Assembly (NCBI GenBank): GCA_003556835.1
Contig: PWQG01000439.1
Location: 1 to 8,224 of the forward strand
Direction: 5' to 3'
Length of the DNA: 8,224 nt
Origin: Gammaproteobacteria bacterium
GTDB lineage: Bacteria > Pseudomonadota > Gammaproteobacteria > Pseudomonadales > Pseudohongiellaceae
The notes under the pieces were generated by a model. That model ran no database searches. It was not told where the DNA came from and was given only the letters and a program-made list of their open reading frames with translations. Both the position numbers and the translations under genes were made by a program. Shown one piece after another: positions 1-5,583 of this stretch (its first letter is position 1; each line of letters opens with the position of its first letter).

Positions 1-121
1 GGTGGAAGGTCAGTTCTTCATCCTGCTGCGCCAGGGCAGCACCGCCTCCCAGGGAGAGGGCCAGGGCCAGTGATGCTGTCGAAGCAGTCACCGCCAGTGA
101 ATCGGGTCGGAATATCCTCAC
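1..121 (-). CDS. N-terminus of an exported protein (5' partial fragment)
   Basis: Only the first 40 codons are inside the window; the rest lies beyond the left edge. Reading from a GTG at 121-119, the frame is open to the edge. It begins MRIFRPDS, continues with a hydrophobic stretch rich in Ala and Leu (about residues 9-30), and ends in ALA before QQDEELTFH. This is a typical Sec signal peptide with an AxA-type cleavage site near residue 31. The start is supported by a consensus ribosome binding site AGGAGGT five bases upstream (127-133). The mature part is too short to assign a family. A TonB-dependent receptor or another envelope protein would fit a gene divergent from an AraC-type regulator, but that is a guess from context. 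The gene is probably controlled from the region it shares with the regulator at 494. Confidence 0.75.
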   Translation of the reverse strand, partial: MRIFRPDSLAVTASTASLALALSLGGGAALAQQDEELTFH

Positions 122-126
122 AGGAC

Positions 127-133
127 ACCTCCT
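127..133 (-). promoter_or_regulatory. Ribosome binding site deciding a GTG start
   Basis: AGGAGGT on the minus strand lies five bases before the GTG at 121-119. It is the reason for choosing that non-ATG start, which places a clean signal peptide at the N-terminus. Confidence 0.75.
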
Positions 134-139
134 AATAGA

Positions 140-168
140 GTGTTATTTTAGTTTTGTGTTTATCACAA
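140..168 (-). promoter_or_regulatory. Possible sigma70-like promoter for the leftward exported-protein gene
   Basis: On the minus strand, TTGTGA (168-163) is followed 17 bases later by TAACAC (145-140). An overlapping alternative -10, TAAAAT (150-145), matches the consensus better but lacks a well-spaced -35. Either would start the transcript very close to the ribosome binding site at 127-133. The match is weak and the position is inferred mainly from AT-rich composition just upstream of the gene. Confidence 0.25.
154..168. promoter_or_regulatory. Small palindrome TTGTG-N5-CACAA, possible operator
   Basis: A perfect 5+5 inverted repeat (TTGTG at 154-158, CACAA at 164-168) overlaps the candidate promoter of the leftward gene. 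The spacing is too short for a CRP site, which needs eight bases between TGTG and CACA. A dimeric repressor could use it, but short palindromes also occur by chance. Confidence 0.25.
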
Positions 169-220
169 TTCGGATTTGAGCATGCCACCGTGACTACAGT
201 CTTCCTGAAATCAGAGAAAA

Positions 221-270
221 GCTGACGGATTTTTGCAAACCCTTTCTTCCCTGCTGACGGAATTTGACAA
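221..270 (+). promoter_or_regulatory. Imperfect direct repeat, candidate AraC-type operator
   Basis: Two 18-base copies in the same orientation lie at 221-238 and 253-270. Both begin with GCTGACGGA, end in CAA, and match at 15 of 18 positions. The start-to-start distance is 32 bp, about three helical turns, so both would lie on the same face of the DNA. AraC/XylS regulators commonly bind directly repeated sites, and this pair lies between an AraC-family gene and a divergent gene. The repeat is seen directly; its assignment as the binding site is inference. Confidence 0.5.
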
Positions 271-323
271 CAGCCGATGAATCCCACGATTCCCGGAATG
301 CTTCCGCTTAAACATTTTGAAGC

Positions 324-353
324 TTTACAGAATGTGCTCCACTGGTGTTAGAT
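324..353 (+). promoter_or_regulatory. Possible promoter for the leader ORF and regulator
   Basis: TTTACA (324-329) is followed after 18 bases by TTAGAT (348-353), which runs into an A-rich stretch. The match to sigma70 is moderate. Transcription would start near 360, leaving only a very short leader before the ribosome binding site at 361-367. Confidence 0.3.
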
Positions 354-360
354 ATAAAAA

Positions 361-367
361 AAAGGAG
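361..367 (+). promoter_or_regulatory. Ribosome binding site of the leader ORF
   Basis: AAAGGAG lies nine bases before the ATG at 377. It is a better match to the anti-Shine-Dalgarno sequence than anything directly before the regulator's own ATG at 494. This suggests that ribosomes load mainly at the leader ORF. Confidence 0.55.
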
Positions 368-376
368 AAGTACATA

Positions 377-493
377 ATGATCCCACTGCAGTTCACCTGT
401 TCACGCTCCCTGCGGCTGCCCACAATAGAGGCACTGACTCGGCTATCAATTGTGAGGCCCGATTATCATACGCAAGGGCCGGAACTTCGTTAA
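377..493 (+). CDS. 38-residue leader ORF immediately upstream of the regulator
   Basis: This small ORF begins ATG ATC CCA CTG, encodes 38 residues (starting MIPLQFTCSRSLRLP and ending GPELR), and stops with TAA at 491-493. The next base starts the ATG of the AraC-family regulator, in the same frame. A good ribosome binding site precedes it (361-367), while the regulator itself has only a weak one. The peptide has five Arg and six Leu, no signal peptide, no membrane segment and no run of a single amino acid that would suggest classical attenuation. The likeliest role is translational coupling: ribosomes that finish here re-initiate on the regulator. It could also be a chance ORF, or the remnant of a longer N-terminus. 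I recognise no protein family. Confidence 0.45.
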   Translation: MIPLQFTCSRSLRLPTIEALTRLSIVRPDYHTQGPELR

Positions 494-1558
494 ATGCCAA
501 ACACAATGTTCCTGGTCGTCACCAGCCTGGCTGCCTCACAACTGGCATTCATGGCCGTGGCCTACCTGTTGCATTACCGGGCGTTGCTTCTGGGCCGCCT
601 CTTCGGCCTGTTCAGCCTCTGCATGATCTCCTACCTGCTGCTGATCATGCCCGGCATTTCGGGAGAGAGCGCCTTCCTGGTCCTGCTGTTTCGTGTCGGC
701 GCCATGCTGGCACCAGCGGTTCTCTGGCTCATCACCCGGCAACTGTTTCTGGACAATGTGCACACGCCGCGCTGGTTCTGGCCCTTTGTCGGCAGCTACA
801 TCGGTATCCGCATCCTCGGACACCTTTTCTACCCGGAGGGTCTGTCGACCGGCACGGCATCCTGGTGGTTCTTCGGCATGCTGCCCCAGACCGTCATGCT
901 GCTTCTGTCGGCTCATGCCATTCACATAGCCATCCGCAGCGCGGTTGACGACCTGGTTGAGCCGCGACGCCGGCTACGCGCCCCTTTTGTACTCATCATG
1001 GGTCTGATCATCCTGATCATCGTTATGTCGGGTTACATCGCACCACTGATTGATAACAACGTGCGGACCATTTATGCCGGGCTGATCTTCCTTTGCGTAC
1101 TGGCCCTCAACATCACCACTTTCCGCCTGCACCCGGATGCCTCCGAGCTGATTTTCCCCGACCACGGCACAGCAGATGCTGCCGACCGGACATCTGCCGA
1201 AGATGATAATCTGGCGCTGGAGGCCCATATCCGCGAGGCCCTGGAAAACGGGAACCTGTATGCGGACCCGCGACTGACCATTGGCGAATTGGCCCAGCGG
1301 CTGTCAATGTCGGAATATCGCCTTCGCCGTTTCATCAACAACCAGCTCGGTTACAGGAACTTCAACCAGTTTCTCAATCGTTGTCGGATTGAACACGCTG
1401 CTGAACGGCTTCGTGACCGATCCACCCTGCGGCTACCGATATCCACCATTGCCATGGAAGTCGGCTACAATTCCCTGTCGACTTTCAACAAAGCTTTCAA
1501 GGAAATCCATGGCATGACACCCACGGAATACCGCAATGGTGGCTCGGAAACGGGCTGA
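494..1558 (+). CDS. AraC-family transcriptional regulator with membrane-embedded N-terminal domain
   Basis: The 354-residue protein has two halves. Residues about 5-210 form a series of hydrophobic segments (roughly 5-25, 31-51, 60-80, 95-112, 124-147, 163-184 and 193-209), consistent with six or seven membrane helices. After an acidic linker (about 221-242), residues 245-350 form an AraC/XylS DNA-binding domain. Its first helix-turn-helix is at 261-282 (LTIGELAQRLSMSEYRLRRF). The second is at 316-340, and the family signature ends in GMTPTEYR (340-347). The protein probably senses a signal in or across the inner membrane and binds DNA from the membrane, acting as a one-component transmembrane regulator. 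The start at 494 abuts the stop of a leader ORF. No cytosolic AraC-type sugar-binding cupin is present, so the ligand is unknown. The likely target is the divergent gene at 121 and perhaps its own promoter, through the repeats at 221-270. The DNA-binding assignment is secure; the target is inferred. Confidence 0.9.
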   Translation: MPNTMFLVVTSLAASQLAFMAVAYLLHYRALLLGRLFGLFSLCMISYLLLIMPGISGESAFLVLLFRVGAMLAPAVLWLITRQLFLDNVHTPRWFWPFVGSYIGIRILGHLFYPEGLSTGTASWWFFGMLPQTVMLLLSAHAIHIAIRSAVDDLVEPRRRLRAPFVLIMGLIILIIVMSGYIAPLIDNNVRTIYAGLIFLCVLALNITTFRLHPDASELIFPDHGTADAADRTSAEDDNLALEAHIREALENGNLYADPRLTIGELAQRLSMSEYRLRRFINNQLGYRNFNQFLNRCRIEHAAERLRDRSTLRLPISTIAMEVGYNSLSTFNKAFKEIHGMTPTEYRNGGSETG

Positions 1559-1716
1559 TCGTGGACTGGACAGCAAGGTGTGCATGCGCGACGATGCAGT
1601 GTCGGAGACCCACTTCGACGACCCAAATGGTATCAATGTGCAGATTCAGGACGAATCCCGCTGTGTTGGCAGTGATTATCCCGCGCAACATCTGCAGCTG
1701 ACAGGACAATTACGTA

Positions 1717-2637
1717 ATGAAAATTGGCGTTTTATCACGCAATGGCAAACTGTACTCCACCAAACGTCTCGTCGAAGCAGCGCGCGAGCGAGGCCACGAA
1801 GCGAAAGTCGTGGATGTGCTGAAATGTTATATGAACATAACGGCCAACAACCCTGCCGTGTTTTATACCAGCCGTGGCACGGAGGCACCCGAAGAACTCG
1901 TGTTCGACGCCGTGATCCCCCGTATTGGCGCCAGTGTCACGGCTTATGGCTGCGCGGTGCTGCGCCAGTTCGAAGTGGCAGGCACCTACTCGGTCAGCGA
2001 ATCCATTGCCATCACCCGCTCCCGAGACAAACTCCGCGCTCACCAGCTGCTGGCACGCAAGGGTATCGGTCAGCCCGTAACCAGCTATGCACACTCGGCC
2101 GATGCTACCGATGACCTGATCCGGTCGGTGGGCGGCGCCCCGGTGGTGGTCAAGATACTGGCAAGCACCCAGGGCAATGGCGTGGTGTTGGCCGAGACGC
2201 GCAAGGCAGCAGAAAGCCTGATCAATGCATTCCGGGGCCTGGAAGCCGACTTCCTGGTGCAGGAATTCATCAAGGAAGCCGGCGGCTCGGATATCCGCTG
2301 TTTCGTGATCGGTGAAAAGGTGGTGGCGGCCATGCAGCGTAATGCCGCTCCCGGCGAATTCCGCTCCAATCTCCACCGTGGAGGCAAGGCGGAAATCATC
2401 AAGCTGCGTCCCGATGAGCGCCGACTTGCCATCAAGGCAGCCAAAGTCATGGGGCTGGACGTGGCGGGCGTGGACCTGATCCGTTCATCTCATGGACCGC
2501 TGGTACTGGAGGTCAACTCCTCGCCGGGCCTGGAAGGCATCGAGACCGCCACCGGCAAGGATATTGCTGGCGCAATCATCGAGCATATTGAAAAGGGGGC
2601 GCTCAAGGGACCCAACAAGACGCGCGGCAAGGGCTGA
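1717..2637 (+). CDS. rimK: RimK, ribosomal protein S6 glutamate ligase (ATP-grasp)
   Basis: RimK adds glutamate residues to the C-terminus of ribosomal protein S6 in the cytoplasm, using ATP and an acyl-phosphate intermediate. The 306-residue product matches the E. coli enzyme (300 residues) from end to end. It opens MKIGVLSRNGKLYS and carries FDAVIPRIGASVTAYG (63-78) in the N-terminal domain. The ATP-grasp domain follows, with a lysine in VVVK (K146), the VQEFIKEAGGSDIRC segment (181-195), RSNLHRGG (216-223), D253, and the metal-binding LEVNSSPGLEGIE (264-276, E265 and N267). One oddity is the glycine-rich ATP loop, ASTQGNGV (149-156), where the E. coli enzyme has EGTQGIGV. The Lys/Gly-rich tail is slightly longer than usual. 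The gene starts 158 bp after the regulator, and I see no convincing promoter in that gap. It converges on the DUF3450 gene, and no rimB or rimA partner is in view. Confidence 0.95.
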   Translation: MKIGVLSRNGKLYSTKRLVEAARERGHEAKVVDVLKCYMNITANNPAVFYTSRGTEAPEELVFDAVIPRIGASVTAYGCAVLRQFEVAGTYSVSESIAITRSRDKLRAHQLLARKGIGQPVTSYAHSADATDDLIRSVGGAPVVVKILASTQGNGVVLAETRKAAESLINAFRGLEADFLVQEFIKEAGGSDIRCFVIGEKVVAAMQRNAAPGEFRSNLHRGGKAEIIKLRPDERRLAIKAAKVMGLDVAGVDLIRSSHGPLVLEVNSSPGLEGIETATGKDIAGAIIEHIEKGALKGPNKTRGKG

Positions 2638-2645
2638 TTGTAAAA

Positions 2646-2674
2646 CGACGGCGGATCCGAAAATCCCGCCGTCG
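2646..2674. terminator. Hairpin between convergent genes, probable bidirectional terminator
   Basis: A perfect 9-bp stem, CGACGGCGG (2646-2654) with CCGCCGTCG (2666-2674), encloses an 11-base loop. It begins eight bases after the rimK stop codon. On the minus strand the stem is followed by TTTTA, so the better rho-independent signature is for transcripts coming from the DUF3450 gene. On the plus strand the following sequence (CTCTGT) is only weakly T-rich, so efficiency for rimK is less certain. Confidence 0.7.
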
Positions 2675-2690
2675 CTCTGTACTACAGTGG

Positions 2691-2719
2691 GTGATTGTCC
2701 GTCAGGCGACGGCAATCAC
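2691..2719. terminator. Second long hairpin just after the DUF3450 stop
   Basis: GTGATTG (2691-2697) and CCGTC (2699-2703) pair with GACGG (2708-2712) and CAATCAC (2713-2719). The result is a 12-bp stem with a single bulged T (2698) and an AGGC tetraloop. It starts 11 bases beyond the DUF3450 stop codon. Neither strand has a T-tract after it, so it is more likely an mRNA 3'-end stabilising structure or an auxiliary terminator than a standard rho-independent one. Confidence 0.45.
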
Positions 2720-2730
2720 TGACAAGCGCT

Positions 2731-3435
2731 TTACTGCACTATTTCCGGTGCATGGATCGGCACCTGCAGCATTTCCGCCGCCAGCTCACCCCGGCCCACA
2801 CGCAATGCGCGCTCTACGGCCGTGCGATAGCTACCCGGATCAAGCTCCACCCACTGACGGGCATTCTTGTCCCATACACCAGTGTGCAGACGATCCTTGC
2901 TCTGGAACGCCAGGCTGATCCGTCCTACACGCACGACATCAACCTCGTGTTCCATGCCATCCAGCTGGATCACGTCTTCGTAGCTCTCGATCGAATTCCC
3001 GTAATTGGTTTCCGCCTGATAGACATTCAGCAGACGCTGGAATTTCTGACGGATACCGGCTTCCGGATGATCGACCAGATCTCGGGCCTGTTGCACCTGC
3101 TCTCGGCGCGTATCCATATGGAAAGGCAGATCGGCCTCGATGAACTGCTCCAGGCTGCTGGTCATCTCGTCCATCAGCGCCAGCAGCGGAGACTCGTCCT
3201 CATCAGAGATCATGCGGGCATAATCCACATCCTCATTGATCTCTGTCAGCAAGGTTTCCTGCATGCTGATCTGGTCCCTGAGTTGATCATTGTAAAAACT
3301 CAGGCGCTCCAGGATATGGTTGGCCTCACGGAATTCCTCGGCCAGATCGGGTTCCTGAGCGACCGCTGACCATCCCGAGAGAGACAGAACCGATGCTGCG
3401 ATGATTGTTATTACTCTGGTTCTCGCGTTACTCAT
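2731..3435 (-). CDS. DUF3450 family periplasmic protein
   Basis: The 234-residue product starts with a signal peptide (residues 1-26, hydrophobic core about 8-20, cleavage after AVA before QEPD). A heptad-like, probably coiled-coil stretch follows (about 30-70), then the conserved DUF3450 core: FIEADLPFHMDTRR (98-111), KFQRLLNVYQAETNYG (131-146), VVRVGRISLAFQS (167-179), GVWDKNARQWVELD (186-199) and a closing PIHAPE. Family members are normally the first gene of a TonB2-type energy-transduction operon with two ExbB/TolQ-like proteins, ExbD, TonB and a TPR protein. Their molecular role is not firmly established. Here none of those partners is adjacent: downstream is convergent rimK, upstream is a peptide importer. 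A good ribosome binding site (AGGAAG, 3446-3441) precedes the ATG by five bases. The gene has its own promoter-like sequence. The family call is based on recalled motif resemblance and is strong. Confidence 0.85.
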   Translation of the reverse strand: MSNARTRVITIIAASVLSLSGWSAVAQEPDLAEEFREANHILERLSFYNDQLRDQISMQETLLTEINEDVDYARMISDEDESPLLALMDEMTSSLEQFIEADLPFHMDTRREQVQQARDLVDHPEAGIRQKFQRLLNVYQAETNYGNSIESYEDVIQLDGMEHEVDVVRVGRISLAFQSKDRLHTGVWDKNARQWVELDPGSYRTAVERALRVGRGELAAEMLQVPIHAPEIVQ

Positions 3436-3462
3436 AACTTCTTCCTGTATAACAGAGCGCTT

Positions 3463-3491
3463 ATCTTAATAGACTCATGGTTTACTGACAA
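3463..3491 (-). promoter_or_regulatory. Sigma70-type promoter for the DUF3450 gene
   Basis: On the minus strand TTGTCA (3491-3486) is followed after exactly 17 bases by TAAGAT (3468-3463), giving 5/6 and 4/6 matches to consensus. The predicted start near 3456 leaves a leader of about 20 bases containing the AGGAAG ribosome binding site. This implies that the gene can be expressed independently of the importer operon upstream. Confidence 0.6.
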
Positions 3492-3508
3492 CACCCTGTG
3501 GCCGTCAG
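3485..3508 (-). terminator. Weak hairpin after the importer operon
   Basis: CTGAC (3485-3489) and GTCAG (3504-3508) can pair, with further G-U and C-G pairs inside around a short loop. It lies 32 bases beyond the last ATPase stop on the minus strand but overlaps the -35 of the DUF3450 promoter and has no T-tract. It is only a possible operon end, so some read-through into the DUF3450 gene is plausible. Confidence 0.2.
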
Positions 3509-3540
3509 AAAACGAATTCAGACAACCGGCAGGCCATCAA

Positions 3541-4566
3541 TCAGGATGCGGAGCGATCAGCCTCGAATAGATGACAGGAAACCGGCCTGTGGCGCACCCC
3601 CTGCTCCGGATCCGATACCGCAATCAGTTGTGGTTCCTGTTCCCGGCATTGCTCCATCACCCGCGGGCAGCGCGTGTGAAAACTGCAGCCCGTTGGTGGA
3701 TTGATCGGCGATGGCACATCCCCGCTCAGCACCTGACGCTGTTTCTGTTGATGCGGATCCGGCACCGGAATCGCCGAAACCAGGGAGCGGGTATAAGGGT
3801 GCGCCGGGCTGTGATACAACTCCTCGCCCGTAGCGGTCTCGACCACCTTGCCCAGGTACATGATGGCCACCCGGTCGGATATGTGCTTGACCACGGCCAG
3901 ATCATGAGCGATGAACAGATAGGACAGGTTCAGCTCCCTCTGCAGATCCACCAACAGATTGAGGATCTGGCTCTGTATGGATACATCAAGGGCGGAAACC
4001 GGCTCATCGCATATGATCAGTTTGGGGTTCAGGGCAATCGCACGCGCGATACCGATACGCTGGCGCTGGCCGCCGGAGAATTCGAAGGGATACCGGGTGA
4101 CCGAGCGCGCGGGCAGCCCCACCAGGTCGAGCAGTTCGCGCACCCGCTGCTTGCGCCAGGCGCTGGTGCCGATGCGCTGGATCAGCAGGGGTTCTTCCAC
4201 GATGTAACCGATGGTGTGACGCGAATTCAGGGACTCCATCGGATCCTGGAAAATCATCTGTATGTCGCGACGGTACGGCATCATCTGCTTGCGACGCAAC
4301 CGACTGATGTCATTGCCCTCGAACAGGACCTGCCCGGCCGTCGGTTGATACAGGCGGGCGATGCAGCGCCCGAGGGTCGATTTGCCACAACCGGACTCGC
4401 CCACCAGCCCCAGGGTCTCGCCGGCACCAATATGCAGGCTCACCCCGTCGACCGCCCGATTGTATTTGCCGGTACGCATGAACACACCTTCCTTCACCGG
4501 AAAGTGCATCTTCAGGTCCCGTACCTCGAGCAGGGGCGGATTGGCCCGTACCTGTGCATCACTCAT
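3541..4566 (-). CDS. Peptide ABC transporter ATP-binding protein, OppF/DppF-like
   Basis: This 341-residue cytoplasmic ATPase powers a peptide importer. It carries all ABC motifs: Walker A GESGCGKST (56-64), Q-loop Q107 in MIFQDPMESLN, signature FSGGQRQR (163-170), Walker B LIICDEP (183-189) and switch histidine H221. The C-terminal Opp/Dpp extension has four cysteines (C294, C300, C307, C331). This spacing is like that proposed to hold a [4Fe-4S] cluster in DppD-type ATPases. The QDPMESLNSR form of the Q-loop and IGIARAIALNP are typical of the F subunit. I chose the ATG at 4566 because it overlaps the previous gene's TGA (ATGA) and has GAGGAG eight bases upstream (4580-4575). A longer start at 4611 would only add unconserved residues. 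It is the last gene of the operon and should form a heterodimer with the ATPase encoded just before it. Confidence 0.93.
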   Translation of the reverse strand: MSDAQVRANPPLLEVRDLKMHFPVKEGVFMRTGKYNRAVDGVSLHIGAGETLGLVGESGCGKSTLGRCIARLYQPTAGQVLFEGNDISRLRRKQMMPYRRDIQMIFQDPMESLNSRHTIGYIVEEPLLIQRIGTSAWRKQRVRELLDLVGLPARSVTRYPFEFSGGQRQRIGIARAIALNPKLIICDEPVSALDVSIQSQILNLLVDLQRELNLSYLFIAHDLAVVKHISDRVAIMYLGKVVETATGEELYHSPAHPYTRSLVSAIPVPDPHQQKQRQVLSGDVPSPINPPTGCSFHTRCPRVMEQCREQEPQLIAVSDPEQGVRHRPVSCHLFEADRSAS

Positions 4567-5576
4567 GACCGCGACTCCTCTGCGGATTCGGCCGCCCGGA
4601 TGTTGCGCCACTCGTAGCAGGCCACTTCGTGCCCGACATCATCAGCCTGTTCCAGGGGCGGCGGCGATGCGATGCAGGAAGGCTTGCGGTGGGGGCAGCG
4701 GTTCTCGAAGCGACAACCGACCGGCAGATCACGTAATCCCGGCACCATGCCGGGGATGATCGGCAATGCGCTCTTGGGCTCAGTGTCCAGCCGCGGAATC
4801 GAGGACAGCAGCCCCCTTGTGTAGGGGTGACGGGTGCGATCGAAAATATCGAACACACTGCCTTTTTCAGCCACCTTGCCGGCATACATGACCACTACGG
4901 AGCGGGACGTTTCGGCGATCACACCCAGGTCATGGGTGATCAGTATGACCGACATGCCCATGTCCCGCTGCAACTCCTGGATCAGCTCCAGGATCTGGGC
5001 CTGGATGGTCACATCCAGCGCCGTGGTGGGCTCATCGGCGATCAGCAGTTTGGGACGGCAGGCCAGGGCCATGGCAATGACCACGCGCTGCCGCATACCC
5101 CCGGACAACTGATGCGGGTATTCCGTCATCCGGATGTCCGGAGACGGAATACCCACCCGATCCAGGATCTCCACGCTCTCGCGGATGGCCTGCTGACTTG
5201 TGATGGGTTTATGCAGCAGCAGGACCTCGGCCAGTTGCTTGCCGATGGTATGCACCGGGTTCAGGGCCGTCATCGGCTCCTGGAACACCATGCCGATGTC
5301 ATTGCCCCGAATCAGCCGCATGGTTTCCAGATCCGTTTCCGCCAGATTCCGGCCCTGGAACAGGATCTGCCCGCCAGCAATCCGACCCATGGGCTGGGGC
5401 AGCAGGCGCATAATGGATTGCGCCGTCACACTCTTGCCACAGCCCGATTCCCCGACAATGCCCAGTGTCTCGCCTTCATTGACCTGGAAGCTGACACCGT
5501 CGACGGCACGCACGACCCCTTCATCGGTGTCGAACTCGGTGACCAGATCACGTACTTCCAATACCGCTTCGGTCAT
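4563..5576 (-). CDS. Peptide ABC transporter ATP-binding protein, OppD/DppD-like
   Basis: This is the first of the two importer ATPases, 337 residues long. It shows Walker A GESGCGKS (42-49), Q-loop Q99 in MVFQEPMTALNP, signature LSGGMRQR (157-164), Walker B LLIADEP (177-183) and switch histidine H215. The LSGGMRQRVVIAMAL form is characteristic of the D subunit. The C-terminal oligopeptide-transporter extension contains four cysteines (C288, C294, C301, C320). The start at 5576 lies seven bases after the stop of the binding-protein gene, with GAGGA (5592-5588) upstream. The frame stays open further upstream to 5882, but that part lies inside the binding-protein gene and is unlike any ABC protein, so the longer start is rejected. 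Translation of the next ATPase is coupled through an ATGA overlap. YejF-type systems instead fuse the two ATPase domains in one chain. Confidence 0.93.
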   Translation of the reverse strand: MTEAVLEVRDLVTEFDTDEGVVRAVDGVSFQVNEGETLGIVGESGCGKSVTAQSIMRLLPQPMGRIAGGQILFQGRNLAETDLETMRLIRGNDIGMVFQEPMTALNPVHTIGKQLAEVLLLHKPITSQQAIRESVEILDRVGIPSPDIRMTEYPHQLSGGMRQRVVIAMALACRPKLLIADEPTTALDVTIQAQILELIQELQRDMGMSVILITHDLGVIAETSRSVVVMYAGKVAEKGSVFDIFDRTRHPYTRGLLSSIPRLDTEPKSALPIIPGMVPGLRDLPVGCRFENRCPHRKPSCIASPPPLEQADDVGHEVACYEWRNIRAAESAEESRS

Positions 5577-5583
5577 GCCCGGC

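Noticed and set aside
155..167. A CRP-type site suggested by TGTG and CACA.
   Set aside because: The two halves are five bases apart, whereas a CRP site needs eight between TGTG and CACA.
264..269. A perfect -35 box TTGACA on the plus strand.
   Set aside because: At 16-18 bases downstream the sequence (ACGATT / CGATTC) is a poor -10. The hexamer lies in the second copy of the direct repeat and is better explained by it.
1559..1716. The gap between the regulator and rimK, examined for a promoter, terminator or small gene.
   Set aside because: I found no convincing -35/-10 pair, no strong hairpin with T-tract and no small ORF with a good ribosome binding site. Only a weak AGGA lies before the rimK ATG.
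1536..2114. A 192-codon plus-strand frame spanning the end of the regulator, the gap and the start of rimK.
   Set aside because: It overlaps two well-supported genes in another frame, and its sequence over rimK is a shifted reading of conserved RimK codons. No family resemblance is visible.
2695..3369. A 224-codon plus-strand frame antisense to the DUF3450 gene.
   Set aside because: The minus strand has a signal peptide, promoter, ribosome binding site and conserved DUF3450 blocks; the plus frame has none of these.
4567..4611. A longer start for the second ATPase at 4611.
   Set aside because: It adds 15 residues without family resemblance and a long overlap with the upstream gene, while the ATG at 4566 has GAGGAG upstream and a standard ATGA overlap.
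3571..4617. A 348-codon plus-strand frame antisense to the second ATPase.
   Set aside because: It mirrors a gene with all ABC motifs, is rich in His, Gln and Arg as shadow frames usually are, and has no supporting start signal.
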